A stretch of 64,000 nucleotides of DNA from Burkholderia sp. IMCC1007 (lineage in GTDB: Bacteria > Pseudomonadota > Gammaproteobacteria > Burkholderiales > Burkholderiaceae). Location: the NCBI RefSeq assembly GCF_027257875.1, contig NZ_JAPVQY010000031.1, forward strand, positions 1 through 64,000, written 5' to 3'. The notes beneath the pieces are model-generated. The model saw only the letters and a program-made list of their open reading frames with translations, was not told where the DNA came from and did no database searches. Below are positions 1-10,297 of this stretch, one piece after another. The stretch's first letter is position 1; each line of letters starts with the position of its first letter. The translations under genes and the position numbers were made by a program.

Positions 1-269
1 CTCAGTAGTTGTCCATCGGGCCTGCCCGACTCCGAAGGATGAAGCGGGCTTACGGCCGGTGCTTTGCTGATTGGCGAAGCATAAGATGTCGGAAGGTATC
101 GGTAACGAGGTCGGCCCGCTCTTGGTGCCCCGAGCCCGTTCAGTAGTTGGACCCGCAGCCCTGCGAGCACCCCGAATTGTGACCACGGGTGGCAACACCC
201 TGGAGCACGCCTAGTAGATTTCGACGACGAGAGCTGCTGCCGGTGCCGTTGACTCTGGCAGGAGGCTCC
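1..269 (+). ncRNA. IS110 5' non-coding leader, possible bridge RNA region
   Basis: The 269 bases before the transposase start hold no credible gene. IS110-group elements are known to transcribe a bridge RNA from this non-coding end; its loops pair with target and donor DNA. Two 10-bp strings in the leader recur at the element's borders: TCAGTAGTTG at 140-149 recurs at 2-11, and CCTAGTAGAT at 210-219 recurs at 1502-1511, just after the transposase stop. A short hairpin (GCTTTGC/GCGAAGC, about 62-81) is also visible. The RNA and its limits are inferred from position and these matches, not from a covariance search. Confidence 0.4.
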
Positions 270-1496
270 ATGCAAGTTCTCTATCCCCGCTGTGCCGGCC
301 TGGATGTACACAAGGACACTATCGTGGCCTGCGTGCGCTGCGTTTCGGCGCCCACGCATCAGGAAGTACGCAGCTTTGACAGCACGACCGGCGGATTGCT
401 AGCGCTGGCCGATTGGCTGGCCGCGCACGCCTGCACCCACGTCGCCATGGAAGCCACCGGGATCTACTGGAAGCCCGTGTGGCACATCCTTGAGGGCAAC
501 TTCGAACTGGTGCTGGCCAACGCCCAACACATCCGCAACGTGCCCGGGCGCAAGACCGATGTCAACGACGCGATGTGGATCGCCGATCTGCTGGCCCACG
601 GGCTGATCCGCGCCAGCTTTGTGCCGCCGGCCGCCATTCAGGAGTTGCGCGATCTGACCCGGACTCGCAAGCAGCTCGTACGCGAGATCTCCCAGCACAG
701 CCTGCGCATCCAGAAGGTGCTCGAAGACGCCAATCTGAAACTCGGCAGCGTGCTCTCGGATGTGCTCGGACAGAGCGGCCGCGCGATGCTCAAGGCGATT
801 GTTGCCGGCGAGAGCGACCCGGAACGGCTCGCCGCGCTCGCCCAAGGCAACGCGCGGAAAAAGAGCGCCGAGTTGCGCGAGGCGCTGCGCGGTCACATCA
901 CGGAGCATCACCGCACCATGCTCAGGCTGCACCTGGAGGTAATCGGCGCACTGGAGCACACGCTGGCCGAACTCGACGCCGCGGTGGGAAAAGCGCTGAC
1001 GCCGATCCGACAGCGTGCCCGCCTGCTGACCACGATCCCCGGGGTTAGCGACCTGACCGCTCAGGTCCTGTTGGCGGAGATCGGCGTCGACATGACGCGC
1101 TTCCCCGACGCTGGCCACCTGGTGTCCTGGGCTGGCCTGTGTCCGCGCAACGACGAGAGCGCGGGCAAGCGCCGCAGCACGCGTGTGCGCAAGAGCGGCA
1201 CCTGGCTCAAGACCGCCTTGGTGACCGCCGCGTGGGCTGCCGTACGCGTGAAGACCACCTATCTGCGCGCCCAGTTCCTGCGCCTCAAGGCCCGACGCGG
1301 CCCCAAGAAGGCCATCCTCGCAGTCGCCGCCTCCATGCTCACGGCAGCCTACTTCATGCTCCGCGACGGCGCCGAATACGCCGATCTCGGCGCACACTAC
1401 TTTGACCACCACGATGCACAGAAAACCATCAATCGGCTGCTCAAGCGCCTGGCCGACCTCGGCTGCCATGTCGAACCGATCGCTGAAATCCCCTAG
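270..1496 (+). CDS. IS110 family transposase
   Basis: A 408-residue transposase/recombinase of the IS110 (DEDD) family, which cuts and joins DNA with a RuvC-like N-terminal domain and a C-terminal Transposase_20 domain. The N-terminus carries GLDVHKDT, then EATGIYW and KTDVNDA, which supply the acidic catalytic residues. The C-terminal half has TIPGVSDLTAQVLLAEIG and VSWAGLCP, typical of Transposase_20. The start at 270 is chosen over an in-frame ATG at 189 because a good ribosome site (GGAGG, 261-265) precedes it and homology begins there. The gene appears intact, so the element may be active. Confidence 0.9.
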   Translation: MQVLYPRCAGLDVHKDTIVACVRCVSAPTHQEVRSFDSTTGGLLALADWLAAHACTHVAMEATGIYWKPVWHILEGNFELVLANAQHIRNVPGRKTDVNDAMWIADLLAHGLIRASFVPPAAIQELRDLTRTRKQLVREISQHSLRIQKVLEDANLKLGSVLSDVLGQSGRAMLKAIVAGESDPERLAALAQGNARKKSAELREALRGHITEHHRTMLRLHLEVIGALEHTLAELDAAVGKALTPIRQRARLLTTIPGVSDLTAQVLLAEIGVDMTRFPDAGHLVSWAGLCPRNDESAGKRRSTRVRKSGTWLKTALVTAAWAAVRVKTTYLRAQFLRLKARRGPKKAILAVAASMLTAAYFMLRDGAEYADLGAHYFDHHDAQKTINRLLKRLADLGCHVEPIAEIP

Positions 1497-1502
1497 CGCT
1501 TC

Positions 1503-1613
1503 CTAGTAGATCACCACCGGCGCCGGCCGGTAGTAGACGGGACGGGCCGGCACGATGACACAGCCGGCCAGCGTGATCGCGACGAGCGCGATGGCAATTG
1601 CGGTTCGCTTCAT
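1503..1613 (-). CDS. small lipoprotein
   Basis: A 36-residue protein with a lipoprotein signal: basic start MKRT, hydrophobic stretch, then the lipobox LAGC with Cys18 as the lipidated residue. The mature part is short and rich in Pro, Tyr and Val (PVYYRPAPVVIY). GGAGG lies seven bases before the ATG. It is the second gene after the GHW-repeat protein, 12 bases downstream and probably co-transcribed. Its stop codon sits on the edge of the IS110 element, so the last residues could differ from the ancestral protein. Probably outer-membrane anchored; function unknown. Confidence 0.6.
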   Translation of the reverse strand: MKRTAIAIALVAITLAGCVIVPARPVYYRPAPVVIY

Positions 1614-1625
1614 CGCACGCCTCCG

Positions 1626-2027
1626 TCAGGCCCAGTGGCCACGCGTCCAGAACCAGTTCGGGCCGCGCTGATCCCAATGGCCCGGCACCCAGTGCATGCC
1701 GATGCGCTCGGCTTCCCAGTGGCCGCCGATCCATACGTAGCGGCCATGATCCCAGCGCCAGTGGCCGCGCTCCCACACATAGCCGACGCGTGTCGCGGGC
1801 ACGAGCTCGTAGCGCACGGGCGGCGGCGCATTCGGCGCGACGACGACGACTTCCTCGGTGCGCAGGGCGACAGGCTCGGCGACGACCATCCGGGCCGATT
1901 GCACCTGCACCGGCGCGCCGACGATGATCTCGTCCGCGCGTGCGGCGAGCGGGGCGGCAACCGCTGCCAGGCCCGCGGCGACCAGTGTGAGCGAAACGAT
2001 ACGACGTTGAACGATAGAGACAGCCAT
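1626..2027 (-). CDS. secreted protein with repeated YxWxxGHW motifs
   Basis: A 133-residue exported protein. Residues 1-29 form a signal peptide ending near ARADE. The C-terminal half holds four repeats of the YxWxxGHW type (VWERGHW, VWIGGHW, HWVPGHW, FWTRGHW), a known repeat of small proteobacterial envelope proteins with no assigned activity. The start at 2027 is favoured over upstream in-frame starts because AGGAGG lies eight bases before it and the signal peptide begins there. It heads a two-gene unit with the small lipoprotein downstream. Confidence 0.75.
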   Translation of the reverse strand: MAVSIVQRRIVSLTLVAAGLAAVAAPLAARADEIIVGAPVQVQSARMVVAEPVALRTEEVVVVAPNAPPPVRYELVPATRVGYVWERGHWRWDHGRYVWIGGHWEAERIGMHWVPGHWDQRGPNWFWTRGHWA

Positions 2028-2188
2028 CACAACCTCCTGAGTGAACAATGGACGCGAGCGTATTCGTTCAATGCGGGAGGATGGCTGACGGCCGACAGAC
2101 GCCGTGTTACGGCGAGCCCGAAAGTGCAACAGGGCGTAAGACGCGCACGGCGACACATGCCGCCGCGCGGTGGGACACCTTCAGAGGA

Positions 2189-2443
2189 TCACGCTTGCGG
2201 GATCTCGATCTTGACTTCGAGCACTTCGAGATCGTCCTGGCGCTCGAGGCTCACGCGGATGTCATCGTTCGAAATCTGCACGTACTTCGAAATGACCGCG
2301 ACCAGCTCCTTCTGCAGCGCCGGCAGGTAATCGGCCGGCGGCCGGCCGCCGACCCGCTCGTGCGCGATGATGAGCTGCAGGCGCTCCTTCGCGACCGACG
2401 CGGACTTCTTCTTCTCGCCGAGGAGAAACGAAAGGATGGACAT
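2189..2443 (-). CDS. minE: cell division topological specificity factor MinE
   Basis: An 84-residue MinE, the usual length. MinE stimulates MinD ATPase and drives the pole-to-pole oscillation that confines FtsZ-ring assembly to mid-cell. The N-terminal MSILSFLLG is the membrane-targeting segment, followed by the anti-MinCD region (ERLQLIIAHER) and the dimerisation domain (residues about 32-84). It is the last gene of minCDE, 12 bases after minD. Confidence 0.95.
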   Translation of the reverse strand: MSILSFLLGEKKKSASVAKERLQLIIAHERVGGRPPADYLPALQKELVAVISKYVQISNDDIRVSLERQDDLEVLEVKIEIPQA

Positions 2444-2455
2444 GAGCGACCTCCG

Positions 2456-3271
2456 TTACTTGCTGCCGAAGAGGCGCTGCAGCAGGCCCGGCTTCTGGTA
2501 TTCGGTGAAACGCAGCGGCTTGTCTTCGCCGACGAAGCGCGCAACGATGTCCTTGTACGCTTCGGCGACGTCGGTGCCGTCGAGGTGCACGGCCGGCAGA
2601 CCCTGGTTCGATGCGTGCAGCACGGCTTCCGACTCGGGCACCACGCCGATCAGCTTGATGCGCAGGATCTCGCTGATGTCCTCGAGCGACAGCATCTCGC
2701 CTTCGCTCACGCGCTTCGGGCTGTAACGCGTGATCAGCAGGTGTTCCTTGATCGGATCCTTGCCTTCGGTCGCGCGCTTGGTCTTCGACGACAGGATGCC
2801 GAGAATGCGGTCCGAGTCGCGCACCGACGACACTTCCGGGTTCGTCACGATCAGCGCTTCGTCCGCGAAGTACATCGCGTGCAGCGCGCCCGCCTCGATA
2901 CCGGCCGGCGAATCGCAGACGATGTATTCGAAGTCCATCGCGACCAGATCGTTCAGCACCTTCTCGACGCCGTCACGCGTGAGCGCATCCTTGTCGCGCG
3001 TCTGCGACGCCGGCAGGATGAACAGGTTCTCGCACTTCTTGTCCTTGATCAGCGCCTGGTTCAGGTTCGCTTCGCCCTGGATCACGTTCACGAGGTCATA
3101 CACGACGCGACGCTCGCAGCCCATGATGAGATCGAGGTTGCGCAGGCCGACGTCGAAGTCGATCACGGCCGTCTTGTGGCCGCGCAGCGCAAGGCCGGAC
3201 GCGAAGCTCGCGCTCGTCGTCGTCTTGCCCACGCCGCCCTTGCCCGAAGTCACCACGATGATTTTTGCCAT
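2456..3271 (-). CDS. minD: septum site-determining ATPase MinD
   Basis: A 271-residue deviant-Walker ParA-type ATPase. The P-loop GKGGVGKTT (about residues 10-18) has the signature lysine. The C-terminal KPGLLQRLFGSK is the amphipathic helix that binds the inner membrane in the ATP state. MinD recruits MinC to block FtsZ polymerisation near the poles and is displaced by MinE. The gene lies between minC and minE and is complete. Confidence 0.97.
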   Translation of the reverse strand: MAKIIVVTSGKGGVGKTTTSASFASGLALRGHKTAVIDFDVGLRNLDLIMGCERRVVYDLVNVIQGEANLNQALIKDKKCENLFILPASQTRDKDALTRDGVEKVLNDLVAMDFEYIVCDSPAGIEAGALHAMYFADEALIVTNPEVSSVRDSDRILGILSSKTKRATEGKDPIKEHLLITRYSPKRVSEGEMLSLEDISEILRIKLIGVVPESEAVLHASNQGLPAVHLDGTDVAEAYKDIVARFVGEDKPLRFTEYQKPGLLQRLFGSK

Positions 3272-3330
3272 TTACCCAATACCCTGTGTTCGTCAATGAG
3301 AGCCGATCGATCCGGAGCGTGCCGCGTGAA

Positions 3331-4107
3331 TCACGTCAGGCGCAGCGGTTCGATCATCAGTTTTTCCTCTTCGAGCCGGATCTGCACCGATTTGCCCAGT
3401 ACGTCGGCGGGCAACGGGTTCTCGGTTGTTCGATAGATACCCGCGATCGAAATCAGTTCCGGTTCGAGACACGTGCAGAAAATGCGCGCGTCGTGATTGC
3501 CGTGCACGCCCGCGAGTGCGCGGCCGCGCAACGGCGCGTAGATGTGGATATTGCCTTCCGCGATGATCTCCGCGCCGTGACTGACCGGCGCGAGCACCAC
3601 GAGGTCTCCTTTCGCGTAAATCTGCTGCCCCGAACGCAGCGGCCGGTCGATCACCAGCGTCTGGCCGCCGGCCTGGGTCGCCGTCGGAGCAGCCTCGGAC
3701 GTCGATTCGGCTGCCGCGGCAGCGGCGGGCGCCGCGGCGACGGGCGCCGGCTCGGCGTCCTCGGCCGGTTTCGCGGCCGACCCGCGGCGGTCGCGCGCTT
3801 CGAGCAACGGCAGGCCGGCAGTGGCCGCCCAGCCCTGCGTCGGCAGTGCGACGACGCCCACCGGGCGCATCCGCACGTCGTTCAGCATCTTGCGGATGTC
3901 GGCGAGCGCGACGCGTTCGCCGTCCGCGAGGCGGCGGACGTCGATCGCGACGACATCATCGGCGAAAAACTCGGGAGTCGCTTCGAAGCGCTTGACCAGT
4001 TCGGTACGCAACGCGTCGAGATCGGTCGTCTTCACGGTGAACAACAACGTATCGACCGATCCGCTGCGCAGCTCGAAGAATGGCGATTTTTTAAGCGACA
4101 TGGACAC
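3331..4107 (-). CDS. minC: septum site-determining protein MinC
   Basis: A 258-residue FtsZ-assembly inhibitor. The N-terminal domain (about 1-110) antagonises FtsZ. A Pro/Ala-rich linker (about 125-160, with runs of Ala) leads to the C-terminal beta-helix domain that binds MinD and FtsZ (GQQIYAKGDLVVLAPVSHGA, then GRALAG). The first codon is GTG at 4107; an ATG two codons later (4101) is an equally possible start. First gene of minCDE. Confidence 0.93.
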   Translation of the reverse strand: MSMSLKKSPFFELRSGSVDTLLFTVKTTDLDALRTELVKRFEATPEFFADDVVAIDVRRLADGERVALADIRKMLNDVRMRPVGVVALPTQGWAATAGLPLLEARDRRGSAAKPAEDAEPAPVAAAPAAAAAAESTSEAAPTATQAGGQTLVIDRPLRSGQQIYAKGDLVVLAPVSHGAEIIAEGNIHIYAPLRGRALAGVHGNHDARIFCTCLEPELISIAGIYRTTENPLPADVLGKSVQIRLEEEKLMIEPLRLT

Positions 4108-4110
4108 TCT

Positions 4111-4133
4111 GCAAAAAATTTTTGCGTATTTTA
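4111..4133 (-). promoter_or_regulatory. candidate minCDE promoter and palindrome
   Basis: Immediately before minC, the minus strand reads TAAAAT (4128-4133), a plausible -10 box, followed by GCAAAAATTTTTTGC (4111-4125), a near-perfect AT palindrome around the expected transcription start. No clear -35 box is visible. Confidence 0.35.
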
Positions 4134-4253
4134 CAGGCGTCCACGCGTGCAGCCATTATTTTTGGGACCTCGGTGGCGGCGAGCACGCCACCGGCAGGCG
4201 GGCCGGCGCACGGCAACGCGTTCATCGCGCCGGGCGGCCCGCACGTTGTTCCA

Positions 4254-4769
4254 TCAGGGTGTGTTGACGCGCGACACGAACAGCGACTTCATCGCGCCGG
4301 GCATCCGCGCGATCGGCGCATGCTCGCCGGTATTGCCGAAACCCGCGCGCTCGTAGAAACGGATCGCGTTGCGGTTCGCGTCGGCGATCCATGCATAGAC
4401 GTCCTTCGCACCACGTTCGGCCAGCCACTCGGTGGCCGTTTCGAGCAGCAGCACGCCGCCGCGCAGGTGCCGGACCGCGTGCGCGACCCACAGCTCGCTG
4501 ACGAATGCGCGCCGCTCGGGCGTATTGTCGAAATACGCGCCGATCATGCCGGCCGGATGGCCTTCGGTGTAAAGCAGGAAAGTTGTCGAGTCGTCGGATG
4601 CGGCGCGCAGCGCGGCGATGGCCGCCGCCGCGTCGGAATCGACGGTCAGCAATTCGGCCTCCGGCGCTTCGCCGGGCGCGTAGGGCTCACGCAGCGATGC
4701 AGCGCGGAGTTCGCGATACACGCCACCCTGGGTGGCAGCGATACGACGAACGGTCAAGGTCGAACTCAT
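4254..4769 (-). CDS. GNAT family N-acetyltransferase
   Basis: A 171-residue Gcn5-related acetyltransferase that would move acetyl from acetyl-CoA to an unknown amine. The fold is shown by the central strand-helix with ELWVAHAVRHLRGGVLLLE (motif A region, though the usual Q/RxxGxG/A is partly altered to RHLRGG) and by the C-terminal ANRNAIRFYERAGFGNTGE (motif B). The start at 4769 is where GNAT homology begins; the longer frame upstream looks non-coding. The gene stands alone between minC and alkB, both with sizeable gaps. Confidence 0.8.
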   Translation of the reverse strand: MSSTLTVRRIAATQGGVYRELRAASLREPYAPGEAPEAELLTVDSDAAAAIAALRAASDDSTTFLLYTEGHPAGMIGAYFDNTPERRAFVSELWVAHAVRHLRGGVLLLETATEWLAERGAKDVYAWIADANRNAIRFYERAGFGNTGEHAPIARMPGAMKSLFVSRVNTP

Positions 4770-5440
4770 GCAGGCACAGCCCCCATCGGACAGCAAGTTA
4801 CTAGCTTCAACCGAAAGCGGGGCATGAGTCAAATCGTTATTTTCAAATGGCAGCGCGGATCGAAAGACGGCAGGCAACGCGGCACGCGCGCGTGTGCAGG
4901 TGCAGCATTCGCGGTCGATCGACTGCAACGCATGCGAGCGCGAAGTGCGATCCGGACAGGTCGCCCCGCTCGCCTTTGTCGTGCATGACATTCGCACGGC
5001 GCGTGTCCGGTATTTCGCCGCCGCGATCGTAATGATCCGTAATAGATGTGTCAGCTCGCGCCGCTCAGCAACGCGCTGCTGCGCACGAATTATTGCATTG
5101 CAACATTCGTTGCGGTCCGCGCGTGCCGAAAACGAGCATGCATCGCCCGCGCATTCGTCAGACCAGACCGAAGGTCGTGCGAGCCGATCCGGCTCGGGTG
5201 GCGCTGTTTCAATCCCCCTCGTCGGCCCCTTCCGACCTGCGTCCCGCGCAGCCCGCCGTTTGGAGCTTCATGCCTAGCGGCGGGGTTTGGAAAGCGTGCG
5301 CGACGGTCGTATAACTGGCACTAGCGGACCACCGAGCCGCGGCTGCGCGCAGTGTCGCGCACCGACAACGATTCGAACGACTACCTACATGCGGCCGCCC
5401 GACGTCCCGCGCGTCGGAGACGGTACAAAGGAGGGAGACA
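4770..5440. other. intergenic region, nothing recognised
   Basis: About 670 bases between the divergently oriented acetyltransferase and alkB. Several short open frames exist, but none has a convincing ribosome site or protein-like composition. It must hold the promoters of both flanking genes; no strong box could be picked out. Confidence 0.5.
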
Positions 5441-6601
5441 ATGGCAATGACGGACGGATCGGCCTCGAGCTGGTCGGATGGCAAACGTTATCTGTGGCTC
5501 CTCGGCGCGCTGACGATCACGCTGCCGATCCTCGCGGCGCAGCTCGCGCTTGCGACGGGACTTCACGTGTTCTGGTGGTTCGGGCCGCTGTTCGCATTCG
5601 GCGTGATTCCGGTCCTCGACACGCTGATCGGCGACGATCGGGACAACCCGCCGGAAACCGTCGTTCCGCAGCTCGAACGGGAGCGCTACTACCGCTTCAT
5701 CGTCTACCTCGCGACGCTCGTCGAATACGTCGCGTTCTTCACCTGCGTGTGGATCGTCGGCACGCATGCGCTCGCGTGGTACGACTACGTCGGCTTCGCG
5801 CTGTCGCTCGGCGCCGCGACGGGCATCTCGATCAACACCGCGCACGAACTCGGCCACAAGACCAACCGCTTCGAGCGCTGGCTCGCGAAGATCACGCTCG
5901 CGCCCGTCGCGTACGGGCACTTCTTCGTCGAACACAACCGCGGCCATCATGTGCGCGTCGCCACGGCCGAGGACCCCGCGAGCGCGCGCTACGGCGAATC
6001 GTTCTGGGCGTTCCTGCCTCGCACGGTGGCGGGCAGCATCCGCTCGGCTTGGCGGCTCGAGAAGGCGCGCCTCGCGCGGCTCGGGCATTCGCCGTGGACC
6101 TGGCGCAACGAGGTGCTGCACGCGTGGGCGATGACGGTAGTCGTGTGGGCCATCGCGATCGCGATGGGCGGCAGGATCGTGATCGCGTTCCTCGTGATCC
6201 AGGCCGTCTACGGCGCGTCGCTGCTCGAAGTCGTCAATTACGTCGAGCACTACGGCCTCGGTCGCCGCAAGCTGCCGAACGGCCGTTACGAGCGTTGCAC
6301 GCCGCAGCATTCGTGGAACAGCAATCACGTCGTCACGAACCTGTTCCTGTATCAGTTGCAGCGGCACGCCGACCATCACGCGAATCCGACCCGCTCGTAC
6401 CAGGCGCTGCGCCACTTCGACGATTCGCCGCAACTGCCGGCCGGCTACGCGACGATGATCCTGTTCGCGTACGTGCCGCCGCTCTGGTATCGCGTGATGA
6501 ATCCGCGCGTCGTCGCACACTACGGCGGCAACATGGCGCAGTCGAACATCAAGCCGTCGATCCGCGACCGCGTGCTCGCGCAGTATCCGGCCGCGGCATG
6601 A
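5441..6601 (+). CDS. alkB: alkane 1-monooxygenase AlkB
   Basis: A 386-residue integral-membrane non-haem di-iron hydroxylase that oxidises medium-chain n-alkanes at the terminal carbon, with electrons from rubredoxin. Membrane segments occur near residues 18-45, 47-60, 85-108, 112-130 and 230-260. The His motifs of the family are all present: HELGHK (about 137-142), EHNRGHH (168-174), NYVEHYGLG (267-275, the AlkB signature) and LQRHADHH (about 307-314). The start is preceded by AAGGAGGGAGACA. No rubredoxin or rubredoxin reductase gene is nearby, so those partners must be encoded elsewhere. Confidence 0.93.
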   Translation: MAMTDGSASSWSDGKRYLWLLGALTITLPILAAQLALATGLHVFWWFGPLFAFGVIPVLDTLIGDDRDNPPETVVPQLERERYYRFIVYLATLVEYVAFFTCVWIVGTHALAWYDYVGFALSLGAATGISINTAHELGHKTNRFERWLAKITLAPVAYGHFFVEHNRGHHVRVATAEDPASARYGESFWAFLPRTVAGSIRSAWRLEKARLARLGHSPWTWRNEVLHAWAMTVVVWAIAIAMGGRIVIAFLVIQAVYGASLLEVVNYVEHYGLGRRKLPNGRYERCTPQHSWNSNHVVTNLFLYQLQRHADHHANPTRSYQALRHFDDSPQLPAGYATMILFAYVPPLWYRVMNPRVVAHYGGNMAQSNIKPSIRDRVLAQYPAAA

Positions 6602-6645
6602 CGCAACGCGGCACGGCGAGCCGCGCGCCGTCGCCGGCGATGCCG

Positions 6646-8018
6646 CTACGCGGCTTGCGGCAGCCTGAACACGGCGACCGCCTGCCGCAGCGCACTCGCC
6701 TGTTCGGCCAGCGCCTGCGTCGCCGCCGACGCCTGCTCGACCAGCGCGGCGTTGCGCTGCGTCGCTTCATCCATCTGCGTGACCGCGAGGTTCACCTGCT
6801 GGATGCCGCCGCTTTGCTCCTGCGCTGCGCGAGCGTGCGCACCTCGGCCGCGACGACCGCGAAGCCGCGACCCTGTTGCCCGGCACGCGCCGCCTCGACC
6901 GCCGCGTTCAACGCGAGGATGTTGGTCTGGAACGCAATGCCGTCGATCACCGCGATGATCTCGCCGACCTGCGCCGCGCTGGCGGCAATCCCGCTCATCG
7001 TGTCGACCGCCTGCGCCATCACGCTGCCGCCCGCGGAAGCAATGCCCGACGCATCGTGCGCGAGCTGCGCCGCATGCGTCGCGTGCTCGGCCGACTGGCG
7101 CACGACGCCCGTCAGCTCGGCCATGCTGGCCGCGGATTCCTCGAGCGATGCAGCCTGCGCCTCGGTACGCGCCGACAGGTCGTGATTGCCCGATGCGATC
7201 TGCGCGCTCGCCGTCGCGACGGACTCGGCATGCGAGCGCACTTCGAGCACGACGCCCGACAGGCTCGCCTGCATCGCCTGCAACGCGCGCAGCAGATCGG
7301 CGATCTCGTCACGGCCTGCGGCGTCGACGTCGCGCGTCAGGTCGCCGCCCGCCACCGCCTGCGCACAGGCCACCGCACGATCGAGCGGCCGCAGGATCGC
7401 GCGACTGAACAGGAACGCGCCGATCATCGCGACGCCGAGCACGATCAGCATCAGCACGACGCTCGCCGTGCTCGCGTGCTGCGCGTCGCGGCTCGCGCGG
7501 GCCGATACGGCAGCGCTCTCGTCGGCGATCGCCTTCGCGGCACGCTCGAGCAGCGCGGCCGGCGCGCGATCGACGCCCGCCACGGCCGTATCGCCCGCCG
7601 TCGGATCGAAGCCCGCTGCCTTGAACGCGTCGAAACCGCGACGATAGCCGTCGCCCATTGCCGCATGCGCACGCACGAACTGCTCGACGAGCGTGCGGCT
7701 TACGCCGGGCGGCAAGCGGTTGACGAGTTGCGCGGCGAGCGTATCGACCATGCGCTCGCGCGTCTGGAATGCCTGCCAGTATTTGTCGAGTTTGTCGGGC
7801 TGCTTGCCGCGCAGCAGCGTGTCCTTCCATTCCTGGACCTGCAGCTTGAACTGCACGAGCGTGGCCGACACGAGCCGCTCGTCGGCAACGTGCGTCTGCA
7901 CGTCGTTCGCGAACGTATCGATCGACCGGTTGAGGATGCGGATGCCGTACAGCGCGCCGCACAACATCAGCAGCAACGCGACGGCGAATGCGAAGGGAAT
8001 CTTGTAGCTTAGCTTCAT
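6646..8018 (-). pseudogene. methyl-accepting chemotaxis protein, disrupted by internal deletion
   Basis: The 5' part reads as a normal chemoreceptor: transmembrane helix at residues 7-26, periplasmic sensor, second helix near 190-213, HAMP domain, and the methyl-accepting domain up to the hairpin tip (IDGIAFQTNILALNAAVEAA) and GRGFAVVAAEVRTLAQ. There the normal continuation is missing. The sequence jumps to EQSGGIQQVNLAVTQMDEAT and the usual C-terminus ending FRLPQAA in another frame (stop at 6646-6648). The open frame instead ends early at 6792. About 60 codons of the signalling domain appear lost, with a frameshift, at a GCGCAG junction. It is probably non-functional unless this is an assembly error. 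Confidence 0.8.
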
Positions 8019-8172
8019 GGGCCCTTGAATCGACGGGAAACGGCGCCGGCGCAGGATGGCGCCCGCCGCCGCCCCGTGTTAACGGCGCGCGATACGAAGG
8101 CTGAAGCTGAAAAAGTAGCGGCGAATTGCCGCGATCACGTCGGCGGAATGGCGACGCGCGGCGGGCGACCAA

Positions 8173-8207
8173 AACGAAAAACCCCATGATCCTTTCGAAT
8201 CACGGGG
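8173..8207 (-). terminator. rho-independent terminator of tRNA-Ser
   Basis: On the minus strand CCCCGTGAT ... ATCATGGGG forms a 9-bp stem (8182-8207, one G-T pair) followed by TTTTTCGTTTT. It lies ten bases beyond the tRNA 3' end. Confidence 0.85.
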
Positions 8208-8217
8208 CTTCGTATTT

Positions 8218-8308
<91 letters not shown>

Positions 8309-8351
8309 TTCCTTGCTGCATTTCGCGGCTGGTCGTTTCCGCGAGAAAAAG

Positions 8352-8381
8352 ATTATAAGACGATCGCTTCGCGGCTGACAA
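8352..8381 (-). promoter_or_regulatory. sigma-70 promoter of tRNA-Ser
   Basis: On the minus strand a -35 box TTGTCA (8376-8381) and a perfect -10 box TATAAT (8352-8357) are separated by 18 bases, about 44 bases before the tRNA 5' end. Confidence 0.8.
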
Positions 8382-8425
8382 GCCCTTTCTGCAAATTTTT
8401 TTGCGAGGGCTTCGAAAGGCCCGCG

Positions 8426-9727
<1,302 letters not shown>

Positions 9728-9981
9728 GGGAGGACTTGGAAAATCGTTGTGTAGGACGGGAATTCTAACGCACCGCGGGGCCGCCACGGCATTGGCCGGA
9801 CGGACAATGGCGCAACCTCCGGCCGGAGTGGCAGTATCGCGTGAGCGGCCCGTGCGTCGGCCGAGGGTCGATCGGCTCGCGCCGCGCCGCCGCGAAGCGC
9901 CGGACAATCGCGCCGGCCCGACGCCCTGCGGCGGGCCACGCACGCGCTTTCGCATCACCGTCACCTTCACCGAGGAACCCG

Positions 9982-10248
9982 ATGGCCATCGAACTGGACA
10001 AGGATGTCCGCGACCGCGCAATCGCGTCGCTGCAACGCTATTTCACGGAAAACATGGACGAGCCGATCGGCAACATCCAGGCCGGCGCACTGCTGCATTT
10101 CTTCGTCGAGGAGATCGCGCCGGCGATCTACAACCTCGCGATCGCCGATGCGCAGGAGCGCCTGCATGCGCGGGTCGCGGAGCTCGACATCGAATGCCAC
10201 GAAGAGCCGTTCGAGTACTGGAAGAAACAGCCGGGCCGCAAGCGCTAG
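9982..10248 (+). CDS. DUF2164 family protein
   Basis: An 88-residue cytoplasmic protein matching the DUF2164 family: MAIELDKDVRDRAIASLQRY, then the conserved IGNIQAGALLHFFVEEIAPAI segment and an EYWKK tail. Function unknown. The ATG at 9982 is chosen because homology begins there and GAGGAA lies upstream; an earlier in-frame start would add a long arginine-rich leader. Convergent with rarA. Confidence 0.8.
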   Translation: MAIELDKDVRDRAIASLQRYFTENMDEPIGNIQAGALLHFFVEEIAPAIYNLAIADAQERLHARVAELDIECHEEPFEYWKKQPGRKR

Positions 10249-10297
10249 CGAACCGCAGGCAGCGCAGGCAGCGCCGGCCGCGCTCATGCGCTGCCGG

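Larger units (their letters stand above)
1..1502 (+). mobile_element. IS110-family insertion sequence
   Basis: A single DEDD transposase gene with a long 5' leader, only a few bases of 3' non-coding DNA and no terminal inverted repeats: the usual IS110 layout. The right border must lie at about 1497-1504, because the stop codon of a chromosomal lipoprotein gene is at 1503-1505 on the minus strand. The left border is at or before position 1, so the element may be incomplete in this window. Confidence 0.7.

Noticed and set aside
399..1469. Long open frame antisense to the IS110 transposase
   Set aside because: High-GC shadow of the transposase; no ribosome site and no recognisable family.
2048..3436. 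462-residue frame opposite minD and minE
   Set aside because: Composition is Arg/Asp/His-rich as expected for an antisense shadow; the minus-strand genes are certain.
4770..5440. Rubredoxin gene near alkB
   Set aside because: No CxxCG pair typical of rubredoxin is encoded in the gaps on either side of alkB.
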